A stretch of DNA of 54,318 bases from Bacteroidales bacterium (GTDB taxonomy: Bacteria; Bacteroidota; Bacteroidia; Bacteroidales; UBA932), in NCBI GenBank assembly GCA_024401715.1, contig JAKSKO010000004.1, forward strand, positions 1 through 54,318, in the 5' to 3' direction. The position numbers and the translations under genes are program-made. Position 1 is the stretch's first letter; every line of letters starts with the position of its first letter. The notes beneath the pieces were generated by a model. That model made no database searches, had not been told where the DNA came from, and saw only the letters and a list, made by a program, of their open reading frames with translations. Shown piece by piece: positions 33,976 through 43,690 of this stretch.

Positions 33976-35177
33976 GAATGCCGCTGCTGATAGCGTCCCT
34001 GCTTTACATTCTCCTGAAACCGCTATCATATAAGAACACACAGGATCTTTCGGTTCTGGACAACGGAAGTTGCCCTGAAATTCCGCGCATAGATTCACAG
34101 GTGAAGTCTTATATGCTGAAATACGGCATCACCGGTGCACAGCTTGCCGTCATGCGTCACGACTCCCTGCTGTATGTGAAAGGCTATGGCTGGGCAGACA
34201 AAGAGGCGGAGATACAAATGCAGCCCAATATGACAATGAGGATTGCATCGGTTAGCAAACTGGTTACCGCCATAGGCATAATGATACTTGTGGAAGACGG
34301 GAAACTGAAGCTGGAAGACAAGGTTTTCGGCCCTGAAGGGATACTGGAGGGTGAAAGCTGTTGCAGCGTGTTAAGGGATCCGATGGCAAAACGCATTACG
34401 GTGGAACATCTCCTGCGCCATCAGGCGGGATTTTCAAGCAAAAACGGAGATCCGATGTTCAAAACCGGCATCACCAGCGGAGAGCAGGCCATAGAGTGGA
34501 CACTACGGCGCCGTCTTGCCTTCATGCCGGGCACAAGCCAAATGTATTCCAATGTCGGATACTACCTGCTTTCGCTGATAATTGAGAAAATTACAGGGCA
34601 GGACTACGAGCAGTGGATGAGGGAGAACGTGCTGAAGCCTATGAACTGTGTGAACTTCCACATTGCAGGCAACTGTCTGGAGGACAGGAAGGAAAACGAG
34701 GTATGCTATTACATGCACCAGGGTGCGGAGTTCAAAAGTGACTTCCATGGTAACGGGAACATGGTGCCTGGCTGCTACGGGGCCAACAATATCAGCGGTC
34801 TCAAGGGGGCGGGGGCATGGGCCACGACAGCCGCAGAGCTGTGCCGCATGATTGCCGGCATAGACAAGCATTGGGGTATAAGGGATATCTTGAACCCGGA
34901 GAGCATAGACCGCATGACCGAATATTTTGATGAGGCAACCTTTCCGCTTGGCTGGAACGACTGCAGCCAGGCCGGAGTATGGACCAGGACAGGAAGTTTC
35001 GGCGGAACAACGGCAATAATAAGATATTATTCCACCGACGGGGACTGCTGGGTGCTGCTTACAAATACCAGCACATTCATGGGGCCTCATATTTCCAAGA
35101 GAAGTTCAGCCCTGATAAACAGGCTGAGGCAGCTGTTTGAAAGAGAAAACAGGACAAAAGACCTTTTCTACAGATAA
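33972..35177 (+). CDS. Serine hydrolase, beta-lactamase class C/PBP4* family
   Basis: A 401-residue exported or membrane-anchored protein with a hydrophobic N-terminus (about 3-17). The catalytic motifs of the class C beta-lactamase/DD-peptidase fold are SVSK (Ser93, Lys96), YSN (about 192-194) and a late RTGSFGG that stands in for the third KTG/HxG box. Members include esterases, DD-peptidases and D-aminopeptidases. True beta-lactamase activity is not implied. It is coupled to the kinase by an ATGA overlap, and the acyl-CoA synthetase follows after 38 bases. Confidence 0.85.
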   Translation: MRMPLLIASLLYILLKPLSYKNTQDLSVLDNGSCPEIPRIDSQVKSYMLKYGITGAQLAVMRHDSLLYVKGYGWADKEAEIQMQPNMTMRIASVSKLVTAIGIMILVEDGKLKLEDKVFGPEGILEGESCCSVLRDPMAKRITVEHLLRHQAGFSSKNGDPMFKTGITSGEQAIEWTLRRRLAFMPGTSQMYSNVGYYLLSLIIEKITGQDYEQWMRENVLKPMNCVNFHIAGNCLEDRKENEVCYYMHQGAEFKSDFHGNGNMVPGCYGANNISGLKGAGAWATTAAELCRMIAGIDKHWGIRDILNPESIDRMTEYFDEATFPLGWNDCSQAGVWTRTGSFGGTTAIIRYYSTDGDCWVLLTNTSTFMGPHISKRSSALINRLRQLFERENRTKDLFYR

Positions 35178-35215
35178 ATTCACTATATTTATTTTTTATA
35201 AAAATTACCGACGAT

Positions 35216-37132
35216 ATGAATAACAGACCAACCATCATTGATTTTGTGGAGCACTACACCCACAAATTCGCAAAGAACACTTTCCTTCGCGAGAAAGTTG
35301 ACGGAAAGTGGATAGAGACTTCTTTTGAGAAAACACGCATGGAAGCCCACCGCGCCGCTGCCGGTCTCATGGCATTGGGATTGCAGAAGGGAGACAAGGT
35401 GGCCCTTCTTTCAGAGGGACGCAACCTTTGGGTTACAGGTGAGCTTGGCATTCTGTATGCCGGTGGCGTAAACGTTCCACTCTCGCAGAAACTGGAGGAG
35501 AGCAACGACCTTCTTTTCCGCATCAGACATTCCGACGCCCGCTTCGTGATGGTGTCCAAAGGCCAGCTGAAAAAGATACGCACCGTTGTGGCCCAGGTTC
35601 CGCAGGTGGAGAAGGTAATCGTATTTGACGAACTGGACGAATACCAGGAGAATGAAATCACCATGAAGGAGGTTCTTGCCCTGGGTGACCAGTTCCTTGC
35701 AAATACTCCGGAGAAGCTGGAGGAGAGATACAAATCCGTGGGCCCGGACGATTATGCAAACATCAGCTATACTTCCGGCACCACAGCAGACCCTAAGGGC
35801 ATTCTGCTCACCCACCGCAACTACACCGCTAACGTAGAGCAGGCACGCTCTGTAATTGGCGTAAGAGAGGATTGGGTAATGCTTATCGTTCTTCCTCTGG
35901 ACCACTGTTTCGCACACGTTGCAGGCTTCTACACCATGATGTCCTGCGGTGCATCCATCGCAACGGTTCCTGTGGGACGCACCCCTATGGAAAGCCTCAG
36001 GAATATCCCTGTTGCAATCCAGGAAGTGAAGCCGCATATCATGCTCTCAGTTCCTGCAATCAGCAAGAACTTCAAAAAGAACTTCGAGGCCGGCATCAAG
36101 AAGAAAGGTCCGAAGATAGAGAAACTGTACAACTTCGCCCTGAAGATTGCAACAAGCTATAATAAAGAGGTTTACAACGCAGGCGGAATCTGCCAGGCAT
36201 GGAAAAAGCCTCTTATGGCGTTGTTCGACAAGATTATCTTCAGCAAGCTGCGCGAAGGCATGGGCGGACGCATGCAGTTCTTCGTTGGCGGCGGAGCGCT
36301 TCTGGACATAGACCTGCAGCGCTACTACTATGCCATAGGCATGCCTATCTATCAGGGCTACGGCCTTTCGGAGGCAACCCCTATCATCTGCGCGAACAGC
36401 CCTAAACGCTATGTGATGGGTTCATCGGGCAAAATTGTAACTCCTCTGGAATGCAAAATCTGCGACGCAGACGGCAACGAGCTTCCGCACGGAGAGCGCG
36501 GAGAGATTGTAATCAAGGGCGAAAATGTTATGGCCGGCTACTGGAAAAATCCTGTATCCACTGCAGAAACCGTTGTTGACGGCTGGCTGCATACTGGCGA
36601 CATGGGTTACATCTGGCCTGAAGACCCTACAATCCTCTACGTTGTGGGACGATTCAAATCCCTGCTCATAAGCGAGGACGGTGAGAAATATTCTCCTGAG
36701 CTTATTGAGGAGAGCCTGCAGGAGAACAGCAAATACATAGACAACGTTCTTCTTCACAACAGCCAGGACCCTTACACCATTGCCCTGCTGGTTCCTAACC
36801 GTGAGAACCTTAAGGACTATGCAAAAGGCCTTGGACTGGACCACAAGACAGACGAGGGTGCAACAGCAATTCTGAACAAGATTCAGGAAGAGATTAACGC
36901 ATACCGCAAGGGCGGCAGCAGATACGGCGCATTCCCGGACCGCTGGCTTCCGGCAGCAGTCTGCGTCCTGCCAGAGCCTTTCACAGAGGCCAACCACATG
37001 GTTAACAGCACAATGAAGGTTGTGCGCGGCAAGGTGGAGGCTGCATACACAGAGCGCATGGACTTCGCCTACACAGTGGAAGGCAAGAATATTGTGAACA
37101 AGTTTAATCTGGAAGGCGTTAAAAACTGGTAA
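35216..37132 (+). CDS. Long-chain acyl-CoA synthetase (AMP-forming)
   Basis: A 638-residue ANL-superfamily enzyme that activates fatty acids through acyl-AMP to acyl-CoA at the cytoplasmic membrane face. The adenylation P-loop is SYTSGTTADPKG (about 184-195). The adenine-binding YQGYGLSEATP, the TGDMGYIWPED motif and the hinge GRFKSLLISEDGEKYSPE are present. Length fits FadD15-like enzymes. An upstream TATATTTA is one base off the -7 consensus, so a separate promoter is possible. dNK follows 15 bases later. Confidence 0.92.
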   Translation: MNNRPTIIDFVEHYTHKFAKNTFLREKVDGKWIETSFEKTRMEAHRAAAGLMALGLQKGDKVALLSEGRNLWVTGELGILYAGGVNVPLSQKLEESNDLLFRIRHSDARFVMVSKGQLKKIRTVVAQVPQVEKVIVFDELDEYQENEITMKEVLALGDQFLANTPEKLEERYKSVGPDDYANISYTSGTTADPKGILLTHRNYTANVEQARSVIGVREDWVMLIVLPLDHCFAHVAGFYTMMSCGASIATVPVGRTPMESLRNIPVAIQEVKPHIMLSVPAISKNFKKNFEAGIKKKGPKIEKLYNFALKIATSYNKEVYNAGGICQAWKKPLMALFDKIIFSKLREGMGGRMQFFVGGGALLDIDLQRYYYAIGMPIYQGYGLSEATPIICANSPKRYVMGSSGKIVTPLECKICDADGNELPHGERGEIVIKGENVMAGYWKNPVSTAETVVDGWLHTGDMGYIWPEDPTILYVVGRFKSLLISEDGEKYSPELIEESLQENSKYIDNVLLHNSQDPYTIALLVPNRENLKDYAKGLGLDHKTDEGATAILNKIQEEINAYRKGGSRYGAFPDRWLPAAVCVLPEPFTEANHMVNSTMKVVRGKVEAAYTERMDFAYTVEGKNIVNKFNLEGVKNW

Positions 37133-37147
37133 CGTACTGATATTCCA

Positions 37148-37759
37148 ATGCATATAGGTATCGCAGGTAACATCGGAGCGGGTAAGACAACACTTACCCG
37201 CTTGTTGTCGGAACACTACGGATGGAAGGCGAAATACGAATCGGTAACTTTCAACCCATATCTGGAAGACTACTATTCGGACATCAAACGCTGGTCCTAC
37301 AATCTGGAGACATATTTTCTTGCCCAACGCTTCCGGGACCTGGTGGAAATAGCAAAATCGGACGAGGTTATAATTCAGGACCGCACACTTATGGAGGGTG
37401 TGAACATCTTCGTAACCAACAACCTGCACATGGGCAACCTGTCACAAAGGGATTATGAAACCTATATGCAGCTATACGACCTGATGATGAGCATGGTTAG
37501 CCAGCCGGACCTCCTGATATATCTGCGCAGCTCCATCGAGGGCATTGTGAGAAAGATACAGAAAAGGGGCAGGGACTATGAGCAGGGACTTAGCGTGGAA
37601 TACCTTGGCAATCTGAACGAGCTTTACGAAAAATGGATTGCGGAATACCCGGGACGCGTTCTCATCTTTGACGTGGACGAAATGGATTATGAAAACAATC
37701 CCGGGGATCTTGAAAAAATCACGAACAAAATAGACTCTGAACTTTATGGACTTTTCTAA
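37148..37759 (+). CDS. Deoxynucleoside kinase
   Basis: A 203-residue kinase of the dNK family (deoxyadenosine/deoxyguanosine-type). The P-loop is GNIGAGKTT (about 8-16). The catalytic ERS/DRT-like motif is QDRTLMEG, and the lid region is arginine-rich (KIQKRGRDYEQG). It phosphorylates deoxynucleosides in salvage. Together with tdk the window encodes two salvage kinases of different folds. Its end overlaps the next gene by 14 bases. Confidence 0.9.
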   Translation: MHIGIAGNIGAGKTTLTRLLSEHYGWKAKYESVTFNPYLEDYYSDIKRWSYNLETYFLAQRFRDLVEIAKSDEVIIQDRTLMEGVNIFVTNNLHMGNLSQRDYETYMQLYDLMMSMVSQPDLLIYLRSSIEGIVRKIQKRGRDYEQGLSVEYLGNLNELYEKWIAEYPGRVLIFDVDEMDYENNPGDLEKITNKIDSELYGLF

Positions 37760-38498
37760 GAAGCTATCCTGTCTTTTCCTAGCCATGCTGCTTGCACTTC
37801 CGGCAGCCGGGGCGAAAAAGGCCGGGGAGGAAAAGTCCCTGAACCTTAACGGATATGCCGACAGCGTGTATACAATAGGCGTACATGCTCTTTACGGCTA
37901 CAACAACAGCATGGGGCATTTCGCAGGTGCGGACATCAGCTTCCACCTGCCTGTACACAGATATTTCCAGATGAGGGGGTCCATAGAGCAAAGCGGCAGG
38001 CACATCACCGGCACCTATCTTACATTAAGCCCACAATACCGCCTGGGGCCGGGAGAATTCTTCATTGATGTAACCACAGCATTCCGCAACTACGGGGTAT
38101 ACCGCAGCTACGAACTTGTGAACGCATTCACGGCCGGATACCGTTTCCGCTTCATAAGCCTGCATGTGGGCGCATTCCACAGGCTTTTCGGCACCACATC
38201 ACGTGAGCCGGGACAGAAAGGCAGCACTTTCAGCGAGGGCTGGTTTCCCGCCATACGCTGCATGGTCCACATCATGCCATCAGATTCCAGATGGAACATC
38301 GCCCTTGGTATCGGGAACTTCAACGATTATGAATTCGAAAGGATTAATGCACTTCACTACATGATAGAGGGAAAATATTCTGTCACAAATCACCTGAGGA
38401 TAGAGCTTAGCCTGGATCTGAAGCCTTCAGGAATGTTTCACCAGATGGCCGTCTTTAACGGAGCACGCGTCAAAGCCGGTCTTTCCTACATGTTCTGA
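37746..38498 (+). CDS. Outer-membrane beta-barrel protein of unknown function
   Basis: I recognise no named family. The 250-residue protein has a signal peptide (about 1-23, ending PAAGA) followed by alternating strands with aromatic girdles. It ends with GLSYMF, a C-terminal Phe typical of outer-membrane barrels recognised by BAM. Eight to ten strands would fit the length. It overlaps dNK by 14 bases and precedes the phosphoesterase by 3. Confidence 0.72.
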   Translation: MDFSKKLSCLFLAMLLALPAAGAKKAGEEKSLNLNGYADSVYTIGVHALYGYNNSMGHFAGADISFHLPVHRYFQMRGSIEQSGRHITGTYLTLSPQYRLGPGEFFIDVTTAFRNYGVYRSYELVNAFTAGYRFRFISLHVGAFHRLFGTTSREPGQKGSTFSEGWFPAIRCMVHIMPSDSRWNIALGIGNFNDYEFERINALHYMIEGKYSVTNHLRIELSLDLKPSGMFHQMAVFNGARVKAGLSYMF

Positions 38499-38501
38499 TC
38501 C

Positions 38502-39368
38502 ATGAGAAATACACTTAAATACATATTGTCCGTACTGATGCTTGCGGCAGCATCTTCCTGCTCCGATATAGACGTATTAGGAATGATATGGGCGCAGAGC
38601 CCGGTACCGGACCGTCGTTTTGAAGAATCCATAAACAATTTCGGCCCGATGCACGGCAAATGCCTGAAGCTTGAATCCAACGAATACCGCTTCTATACTT
38701 TCGGAGATTCGCACATAACCACAAGCACCGCAAATCTGGACAGGTTCGTGGCCGATTATCTGGCCGATTCACAGGCGGCACCTTTCGTCATTTGCCTTGG
38801 AGACATGATTTCGGAGAAATACTACCCCACTTTCATGGAACACACAATCCAGCTGCGAAACCAGGACCACTACATGTATGTCTGCGCCGGCAATCACGAT
38901 CTGATGTTCGGGATGTGGGAGGATTTTGTGAAATTCTATAAGAGCAGCACCTACTGGTTCGAGGTTGAAACGCTGTCGGAGGGAAAAGACCTATACATAG
39001 CCCTGGATTCTGCAAGCGGAAGCCTTGGGGCCAAACAGATAAACTGGCTGGATGCATTTCTTGCCGGTGCGAAGGGGAAATACCGCAACATCATTGTATT
39101 CACACACACCCATATGTTCATGACCGATTTCCAGCAGGGCGTGACAGACAACTACAGCCTGGAGGAAACACACAGGCTGATGAGCATTTATGCCGATGCG
39201 GGAGTGAATCTGGTACTTAGCGGGCACCGCCACGTGAGGGAAGAACACGAATTCAGAGGAGTGCAGTACGTCACCCTTGATGCACTGAAAGAAGGCGCGA
39301 GGAACCCTTCCTATGCAATATGCACCGTTTCCAAGGGCAAAACCTCACGCCTTTTTATCAATCTGTAA
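38502..39368 (+). CDS. Lipoprotein calcineurin-like metallophosphoesterase
   Basis: A 288-residue lipoprotein. The signal peptide ends AASSC (Cys20). The calcineurin-like phosphoesterase motifs appear in order: GDSH (DxH), GDM, GNHD, THTH and GHRHV, which together form a di-metal site. The substrate is unknown; the anchor places it in the periplasm or on the surface. It is last in the same-strand run and converges with the epimerase gene with only 4 bases between stops. Confidence 0.88.
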   Translation: MRNTLKYILSVLMLAAASSCSDIDVLGMIWAQSPVPDRRFEESINNFGPMHGKCLKLESNEYRFYTFGDSHITTSTANLDRFVADYLADSQAAPFVICLGDMISEKYYPTFMEHTIQLRNQDHYMYVCAGNHDLMFGMWEDFVKFYKSSTYWFEVETLSEGKDLYIALDSASGSLGAKQINWLDAFLAGAKGKYRNIIVFTHTHMFMTDFQQGVTDNYSLEETHRLMSIYADAGVNLVLSGHRHVREEHEFRGVQYVTLDALKEGARNPSYAICTVSKGKTSRLFINL

Positions 39369-39372
39369 AAAG

Positions 39373-40350
39373 CTACTCTAACTCTATAGTGTAACCGCCT
39401 TCAAAGCTTTCTCCTGCAGGCAGGCGATTTATCCATGGCTTGTCTTCGTACAGGCCGCTGTAGTTGCAGCTGTCCGCACGGCCATACCATGGCTCTATGC
39501 ATACGAACGGAGCGTTCTTGCCCGGAGGCGACCAAAGGCCGATTACAGGGGCATCATAACGTATGGTGAGATATGGGTTCTTTTCCTGATCGCAAAGCGT
39601 AACAGCATTCACCTGGGAGTCTTCAAACACAAGGGCATCCTTTGCAAAGACTTCGGTATCCAGGGCAACATAGCAGCCGTCCTGCAGTTTCTGCTCACAG
39701 CCTAGCGCGGGATCGAAACAGCCCGCCGCGCCGATAACGGATTTGCGCAGGCCTTCAACCGCGCCTTCACTGGCGGCACCGGTCTTGGCAAGGCCAAGCT
39801 TGAAATAGCCGCGCTGGCAGTTCTGCGCAAGGACCTCTTTCATTGCTGCAGTGCCTCCGGCAATGGCCTCGTTTGAAAGCAGCGGCCAATGGAAGGCCGG
39901 ATGTGCGCCAATCTGGAAGTAAAGGTCCTCCCCCGCTCCGCCTGCACCCTGCTGTGATGCATCGGCCGGATTGGTAACACGCCAGATAACCTGCACCTTG
40001 CGGTTTTCAATACGGTAACCTATCTCCAGGATGAACTGGTACGGATATTTCTCCAGAGTCTCCTCGCTGCTTTGGAGCCTGTACCATATCTCGTTTTCCG
40101 TTTTGCTTACAAGGGTGAAATCCATGTCACGGGCAAAACCGTGCTGGCCCATATTGAATACCTTGCCGTGACTGCGATACTCCTTGTTCCACACGCTTCC
40201 CACTATAGGGAAAAGGACCGGGGAATGCCTTGCCCAGAATTCGGGGTCGGCCTGCCACAGATATTCCCTTTCACCACACTTGATGGAGCAAAGCTCCGCA
40301 CCGTGATCTTTCACAGCGATGCTTATTTTTCCGTTGCTTAAAGTGTTCAT
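39373..40350 (-). CDS. Aldose 1-epimerase-like protein
   Basis: A 325-residue galactose-mutarotase-like protein. The beta-sandwich family signs include the early GAELCSIK, the FPIVGSVWN and GQHGFARD segments, the GAHPAFHWPL histidine motif and a late CIEPWYGRAD. It probably interconverts sugar anomers or binds a hexose-6-phosphate, as in the YeaD-like branch. A longer frame would start with TTG at 40374, but that codon is inside the -7 promoter element, so the ATG at 40350 is preferred. About 20 residues near the middle are Ala/Gly/Gln-rich and look inserted. Confidence 0.87.
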   Translation of the reverse strand: MNTLSNGKISIAVKDHGAELCSIKCGEREYLWQADPEFWARHSPVLFPIVGSVWNKEYRSHGKVFNMGQHGFARDMDFTLVSKTENEIWYRLQSSEETLEKYPYQFILEIGYRIENRKVQVIWRVTNPADASQQGAGGAGEDLYFQIGAHPAFHWPLLSNEAIAGGTAAMKEVLAQNCQRGYFKLGLAKTGAASEGAVEGLRKSVIGAAGCFDPALGCEQKLQDGCYVALDTEVFAKDALVFEDSQVNAVTLCDQEKNPYLTIRYDAPVIGLWSPPGKNAPFVCIEPWYGRADSCNYSGLYEDKPWINRLPAGESFEGGYTIELE

Positions 40351-40371
40351 TTCTTTAGTATATCTTATAAA

Positions 40372-40379
40372 CAAATATA
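40372..40379 (-). promoter_or_regulatory. -7 promoter element of the epimerase gene
   Basis: Minus-strand TATATTTG matches TAnnTTTG. The leader to the ATG at 40350 is about 18 bases. It is 10 bases from the divergent M13 peptidase element. Confidence 0.65.
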
Positions 40380-40389
40380 CTAAAAATTG

Positions 40390-40397
40390 TATCTTTG
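40390..40397 (+). promoter_or_regulatory. -7 promoter element of the M13 peptidase gene
   Basis: TATCTTTG, followed by C, matches TAnnTTTG. The leader is about 40 bases. The two divergent promoters must compete for the same stretch of DNA. Confidence 0.65.
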
Positions 40398-40440
40398 CGG
40401 TCTTATTCGGTGAAAAATAACCTTATAACAATAATTAGAG

Positions 40441-42471
40441 ATGAACTTTAAAGTATTAACCATGGGAATCATCCTTCCCGCAGCCCTGGCACTTGCTTCA
40501 GGCTGCAAAAATCAGGAACACGAAGTTGTTCCCGGAATAGACCTGGCCAACATGGACCCAAGTGTTGCTCCGGGTGAGAATTTCTATGACTATGCAACAA
40601 AAGGCTGGCGTGAGGCACACCCTCTGAAAGCGGAGTATTCACGTTACGGCAGCTTTGACGTGCTTGCAGAGAACAATGAAATCCGCCTGAACGAGCTTTT
40701 CAAGGGTCTGGCAGGCAGCAAGGCAAAGAAAGGATCCGTAGAGCAGAAAATCGCAGACCTCTACAAGATGGGCCTGGATTCGGCACGTCTGAATGCAGAG
40801 GGCATCGCCCCTGTCCTCCCATACCTCCAGGCGCTGGAGCAGATAAGCAGCGTGGAAGAGTTCGTGGTAGCATCGGCACGTGAAGACATGTACGGCAACG
40901 GCAGCGTTTACGGTGCGGGCGTTTCAACCGACATGATGGACAGCAACAACCAGATTCTTTACCTTAGCCAGAGCGGCCTCAGCATGCGCAACCGCGATTA
41001 CTATCTGAATCCGGAGCACGAGGCGCTGCGCCAGGGATTCAAGGCATATCTGCAGAACATCTTCACACTTGCAGGATATCAGGATGCAGCACAGATTGCA
41101 GCTGACGCATATGCAGTGGAGATGGCAATTGCGGTTCCATACTGGTCCATGATTCAGCAGCGCGACGTTGCGGCACAGTACAACCCTATGAGCACACAGC
41201 AGATTGTGGAGAAATTCCCTAACCTGTACTTCGACAAATACTGCGCCGAGATGGGCGTTCCCGCACAGGAGAAGATCATCGTTGAGCAACTTTCATATTT
41301 CGAGAGCCTCAACAAAATTCTTGGCAGCACTTCTGCCGATGTCCTGAAGCACTACCTCATGGCCAAGGTTCTTGGCGGTGCATGCGGCAAGGTTTCAGAC
41401 GATTTCTATGCAGCAAGCTTCGATTTCTATTCACGCCAGATGGCCGGCACACAGGAGCCTAGACCACGCTGGAAACGCGCAATGGCAGTGCCTAACGGCC
41501 TTCTTGGCGAAGCTGTGGGCGAAATGTATGTTGCAAAGTACTTCCCTAAGAAAGACAAGGAGAGAATGCTGCAGATTGTGAAGAACATCCAGACAGCCCT
41601 TGGCCAGCACGTTGCAGCCCTGGATTGGATGAGCGACGATACCAAGGCAAAAGCCCAGGAGAAACTTGCAGCCTTCACAGTGAAGATTGGTTATCCGGAC
41701 ACCTGGAAAGACTACTCCACCCTTGACGTAGACCCTTCAAAGAGCTATTACGAGAACCTGCGCGAGGCCTCGAAATGGTACAGCCTGGACAATCTCTCTG
41801 AGCTGGGCAAAGAGGTGGACCGTGCAAAATGGCACATGACTCCGCAGACCGTCAACGCATACTACAACCCTACAACCAACGAGATCTGCTTCCCTGCCGG
41901 CATCCTTCAGCCTCCGTTCTACAATTCAGACGCAGACGACGCTGTGAACGATGGTGCCATAGGCGTTGTAATCAGCCACGAGATGACCCACGGCTTCGAC
42001 GACCAGGGACGTCTCTTCGACAAAGAGGGCAACATGAACAACTGGTGGACAGAGGCCGATGCAGAGGCATTCAAGGCTAAGACCGACGTTCTTGTGGAGC
42101 AGTTCAACCAGATTGAGATTCTTCCGGGCCTGTTCGCAAACGGTGCGGCAACCCTGGGCGAGAACATTGCAGACCAGGGCGGTCTTCGCATCGCATACAC
42201 AGCAATGGAGAACTCTTTCAACGGCAAACGTCCTGCCGATATCGACGGCTTCACTCCGGAGCAGCGCTTCTACATCGCATACGCCACTCTCTGGGGACAG
42301 AACATCACAGACAAAGAGTGCGAGCGCCGTACTCTCACCGATGTTCACAGCCTTGGCGAGAACCGTGTGAATGCAAGCCTTCGCAATCTTGAGACCTTCT
42401 TCCAGGCCTTCGGCATCAAAGAGGGGGACAAGATGTTCCGTCCTGAAAGCGAGCGTGTTGTGATATGGTAA
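40441..42471 (+). CDS. M13 (neprilysin/PepO) family metallopeptidase lipoprotein
   Basis: A 676-residue zinc endopeptidase with a lipobox signal (ASGC, Cys22). The N-terminal M13 domain is followed by the catalytic domain with NAYYNPTTNEICFPAGILQPPF-type substrate loop (about 475-496), the zinc motif HEMTH (about 512-516) and GENIADQGG carrying the third ligand Glu. The C-terminal VNASLRNLETFFQAFG and RPESERVVIW end is canonical. The likely role is degradation of peptides in the periplasm or on the cell surface. A strong hairpin terminator follows. Confidence 0.94.
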   Translation: MNFKVLTMGIILPAALALASGCKNQEHEVVPGIDLANMDPSVAPGENFYDYATKGWREAHPLKAEYSRYGSFDVLAENNEIRLNELFKGLAGSKAKKGSVEQKIADLYKMGLDSARLNAEGIAPVLPYLQALEQISSVEEFVVASAREDMYGNGSVYGAGVSTDMMDSNNQILYLSQSGLSMRNRDYYLNPEHEALRQGFKAYLQNIFTLAGYQDAAQIAADAYAVEMAIAVPYWSMIQQRDVAAQYNPMSTQQIVEKFPNLYFDKYCAEMGVPAQEKIIVEQLSYFESLNKILGSTSADVLKHYLMAKVLGGACGKVSDDFYAASFDFYSRQMAGTQEPRPRWKRAMAVPNGLLGEAVGEMYVAKYFPKKDKERMLQIVKNIQTALGQHVAALDWMSDDTKAKAQEKLAAFTVKIGYPDTWKDYSTLDVDPSKSYYENLREASKWYSLDNLSELGKEVDRAKWHMTPQTVNAYYNPTTNEICFPAGILQPPFYNSDADDAVNDGAIGVVISHEMTHGFDDQGRLFDKEGNMNNWWTEADAEAFKAKTDVLVEQFNQIEILPGLFANGAATLGENIADQGGLRIAYTAMENSFNGKRPADIDGFTPEQRFYIAYATLWGQNITDKECERRTLTDVHSLGENRVNASLRNLETFFQAFGIKEGDKMFRPESERVVIW

Positions 42472-42486
42472 TCACGCAAAACACAA

Positions 42487-42530
42487 ATCAACAAAAAAGC
42501 CACTCGAAAAAGAGTGGCTTTTTTGTTGAT
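42487..42530. terminator. Bidirectional terminator between M13 peptidase and the PUL
   Basis: A 19-bp perfect stem (42487-42505 with 42512-42530) with a 6-base GAAAAA loop includes A6 and T6 tracts that serve both strands. It lies 15 bases past the peptidase stop and 11 bases beyond the MFS stop. Confidence 0.92.
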
Positions 42531-42541
42531 TGTGACAGATT

Positions 42542-43690
42542 CTAGAGCTTTCTTGTGTAGGTGAAGAGATATGCAACACCAACGGCCATCACAAGAACGG
42601 CACCTATCTGGCCCATTGCATCGGATGCGAAACCCATAAGCAGAGGGAAGATTGTACCGCCGAAAAGGCCCATGATCATAAGACCGCTCACTTCGTTCTG
42701 CTTTGAAGGAACGCTCTGCAGGGCATTTGCGAAGCAGATGGAGAAGATGTTGCTGTTGCCATAGCCTACAAGGGCGATTGCTGCATAAAGCATCCATTTG
42801 TCGGCACCGAACCACATTCCACACATGCTGAGAGCCATCATCACAACGGAAATGACAAAGAAAGTGCGTGTCTTAAGCACCCTCAGGAAGAAAGAACCGG
42901 TGAAACAGCCCAGGGTCCTGAAGATGAAATAGAGTGATGTGGCGAAGGCAGCCTCGTTCAGTGTCATGCCAAGGCGCTCTATGAGAAGCTTCGGAGCAGT
43001 TGTGTTGGTGCCCACGTCAATGCCCACATGGCACATGATGCCAAGGAAGGACAGCAGGACAACAGGCTGGCCCAGAAGTTTCAGGCAATCCACGAAACCG
43101 GAAGCCTTGCCCTCTATAGGCTGCTCTTCTATCTTTGTTCCCCAGAGAATGAGGGTGGCAACGATACCTATAAGGAAGTAGATTGCAAACAGTACTCTCC
43201 AGTCCAGGCCGAAGCTTGGGATTGCAGCGGTGGCGCCCCACATTGCAAGGTATGGTGCAAGGAAAGACGCAATAGCCTTGATGAACTGGCCGAAAGTGAG
43301 GGTTGAGGCAAGATTGCCGCCCTGCATAACGGTTGTAACAAGAGGATTGAGGGATGTCTGCATGATTGCGTTACCTATGCCCAGCAGAGAGAATGCGATA
43401 AGCATTATTGCGAAATTCTCCCCGAAGAGCGGAAGCGCAAGCGAGAGTATTGTTACAATAAGGGATACAAGCACGGTTTTCTTTCTGCCTATCTTGTTCA
43501 TGAGCATTCCTGTTGGGATGCTGAAAAGAAGGAACCAGAAGAATACCAGGGATGGGAAAATGTTTGCAACCGAGTCGCTAAGCTGAAGGTCTTCCTTCAC
43601 ATAGTTGCTTGCAATGCCAACGAGGTCTACAAAGCCCATGGCAAAGAAGCAGAACATTACCGAGATGATTGCTATCTTGCTATTTTTCAT
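42542..43690 (-). CDS. MFS sugar transporter (fructose importer candidate)
   Basis: A 382-residue inner-membrane major-facilitator protein with about twelve hydrophobic segments. The signature loop between helices 2 and 3 reads GMLMNKIGRKKTV, and the N-terminal helix has FFAMGFVDLVG, as in the FHS/FucP-type sugar:proton symporters. It is last in the PUL and overlaps the GH32 gene by 11 bases. By position it matches the monosaccharide importer of the B. thetaiotaomicron levan locus, so fructose is the most likely cargo. Confidence 0.87.
   Translation of the reverse strand: MKNSKIAIISVMFCFFAMGFVDLVGIASNYVKEDLQLSDSVANIFPSLVFFWFLLFSIPTGMLMNKIGRKKTVLVSLIVTILSLALPLFGENFAIMLIAFSLLGIGNAIMQTSLNPLVTTVMQGGNLASTLTFGQFIKAIASFLAPYLAMWGATAAIPSFGLDWRVLFAIYFLIGIVATLILWGTKIEEQPIEGKASGFVDCLKLLGQPVVLLSFLGIMCHVGIDVGTNTTAPKLLIERLGMTLNEAAFATSLYFIFRTLGCFTGSFFLRVLKTRTFFVISVVMMALSMCGMWFGADKWMLYAAIALVGYGNSNIFSICFANALQSVPSKQNEVSGLMIMGLFGGTIFPLLMGFASDAMGQIGAVLVMAVGVAYLFTYTRKL

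Noticed and set aside
33972-35177. Calling the serine hydrolase an antibiotic-resistance beta-lactamase
   Set aside because: SxxK and YxN are shared by many esterases and DD-peptidases, and the third motif is atypical. No resistance context is present.
40351-40374. Upstream TTG start for the epimerase gene
   Set aside because: The TTG is part of the TATATTTG -7 element and cannot be within the transcript. The same reasoning rejects the TTG starts at 26476 (tdk) and 10989 (DUF4015).
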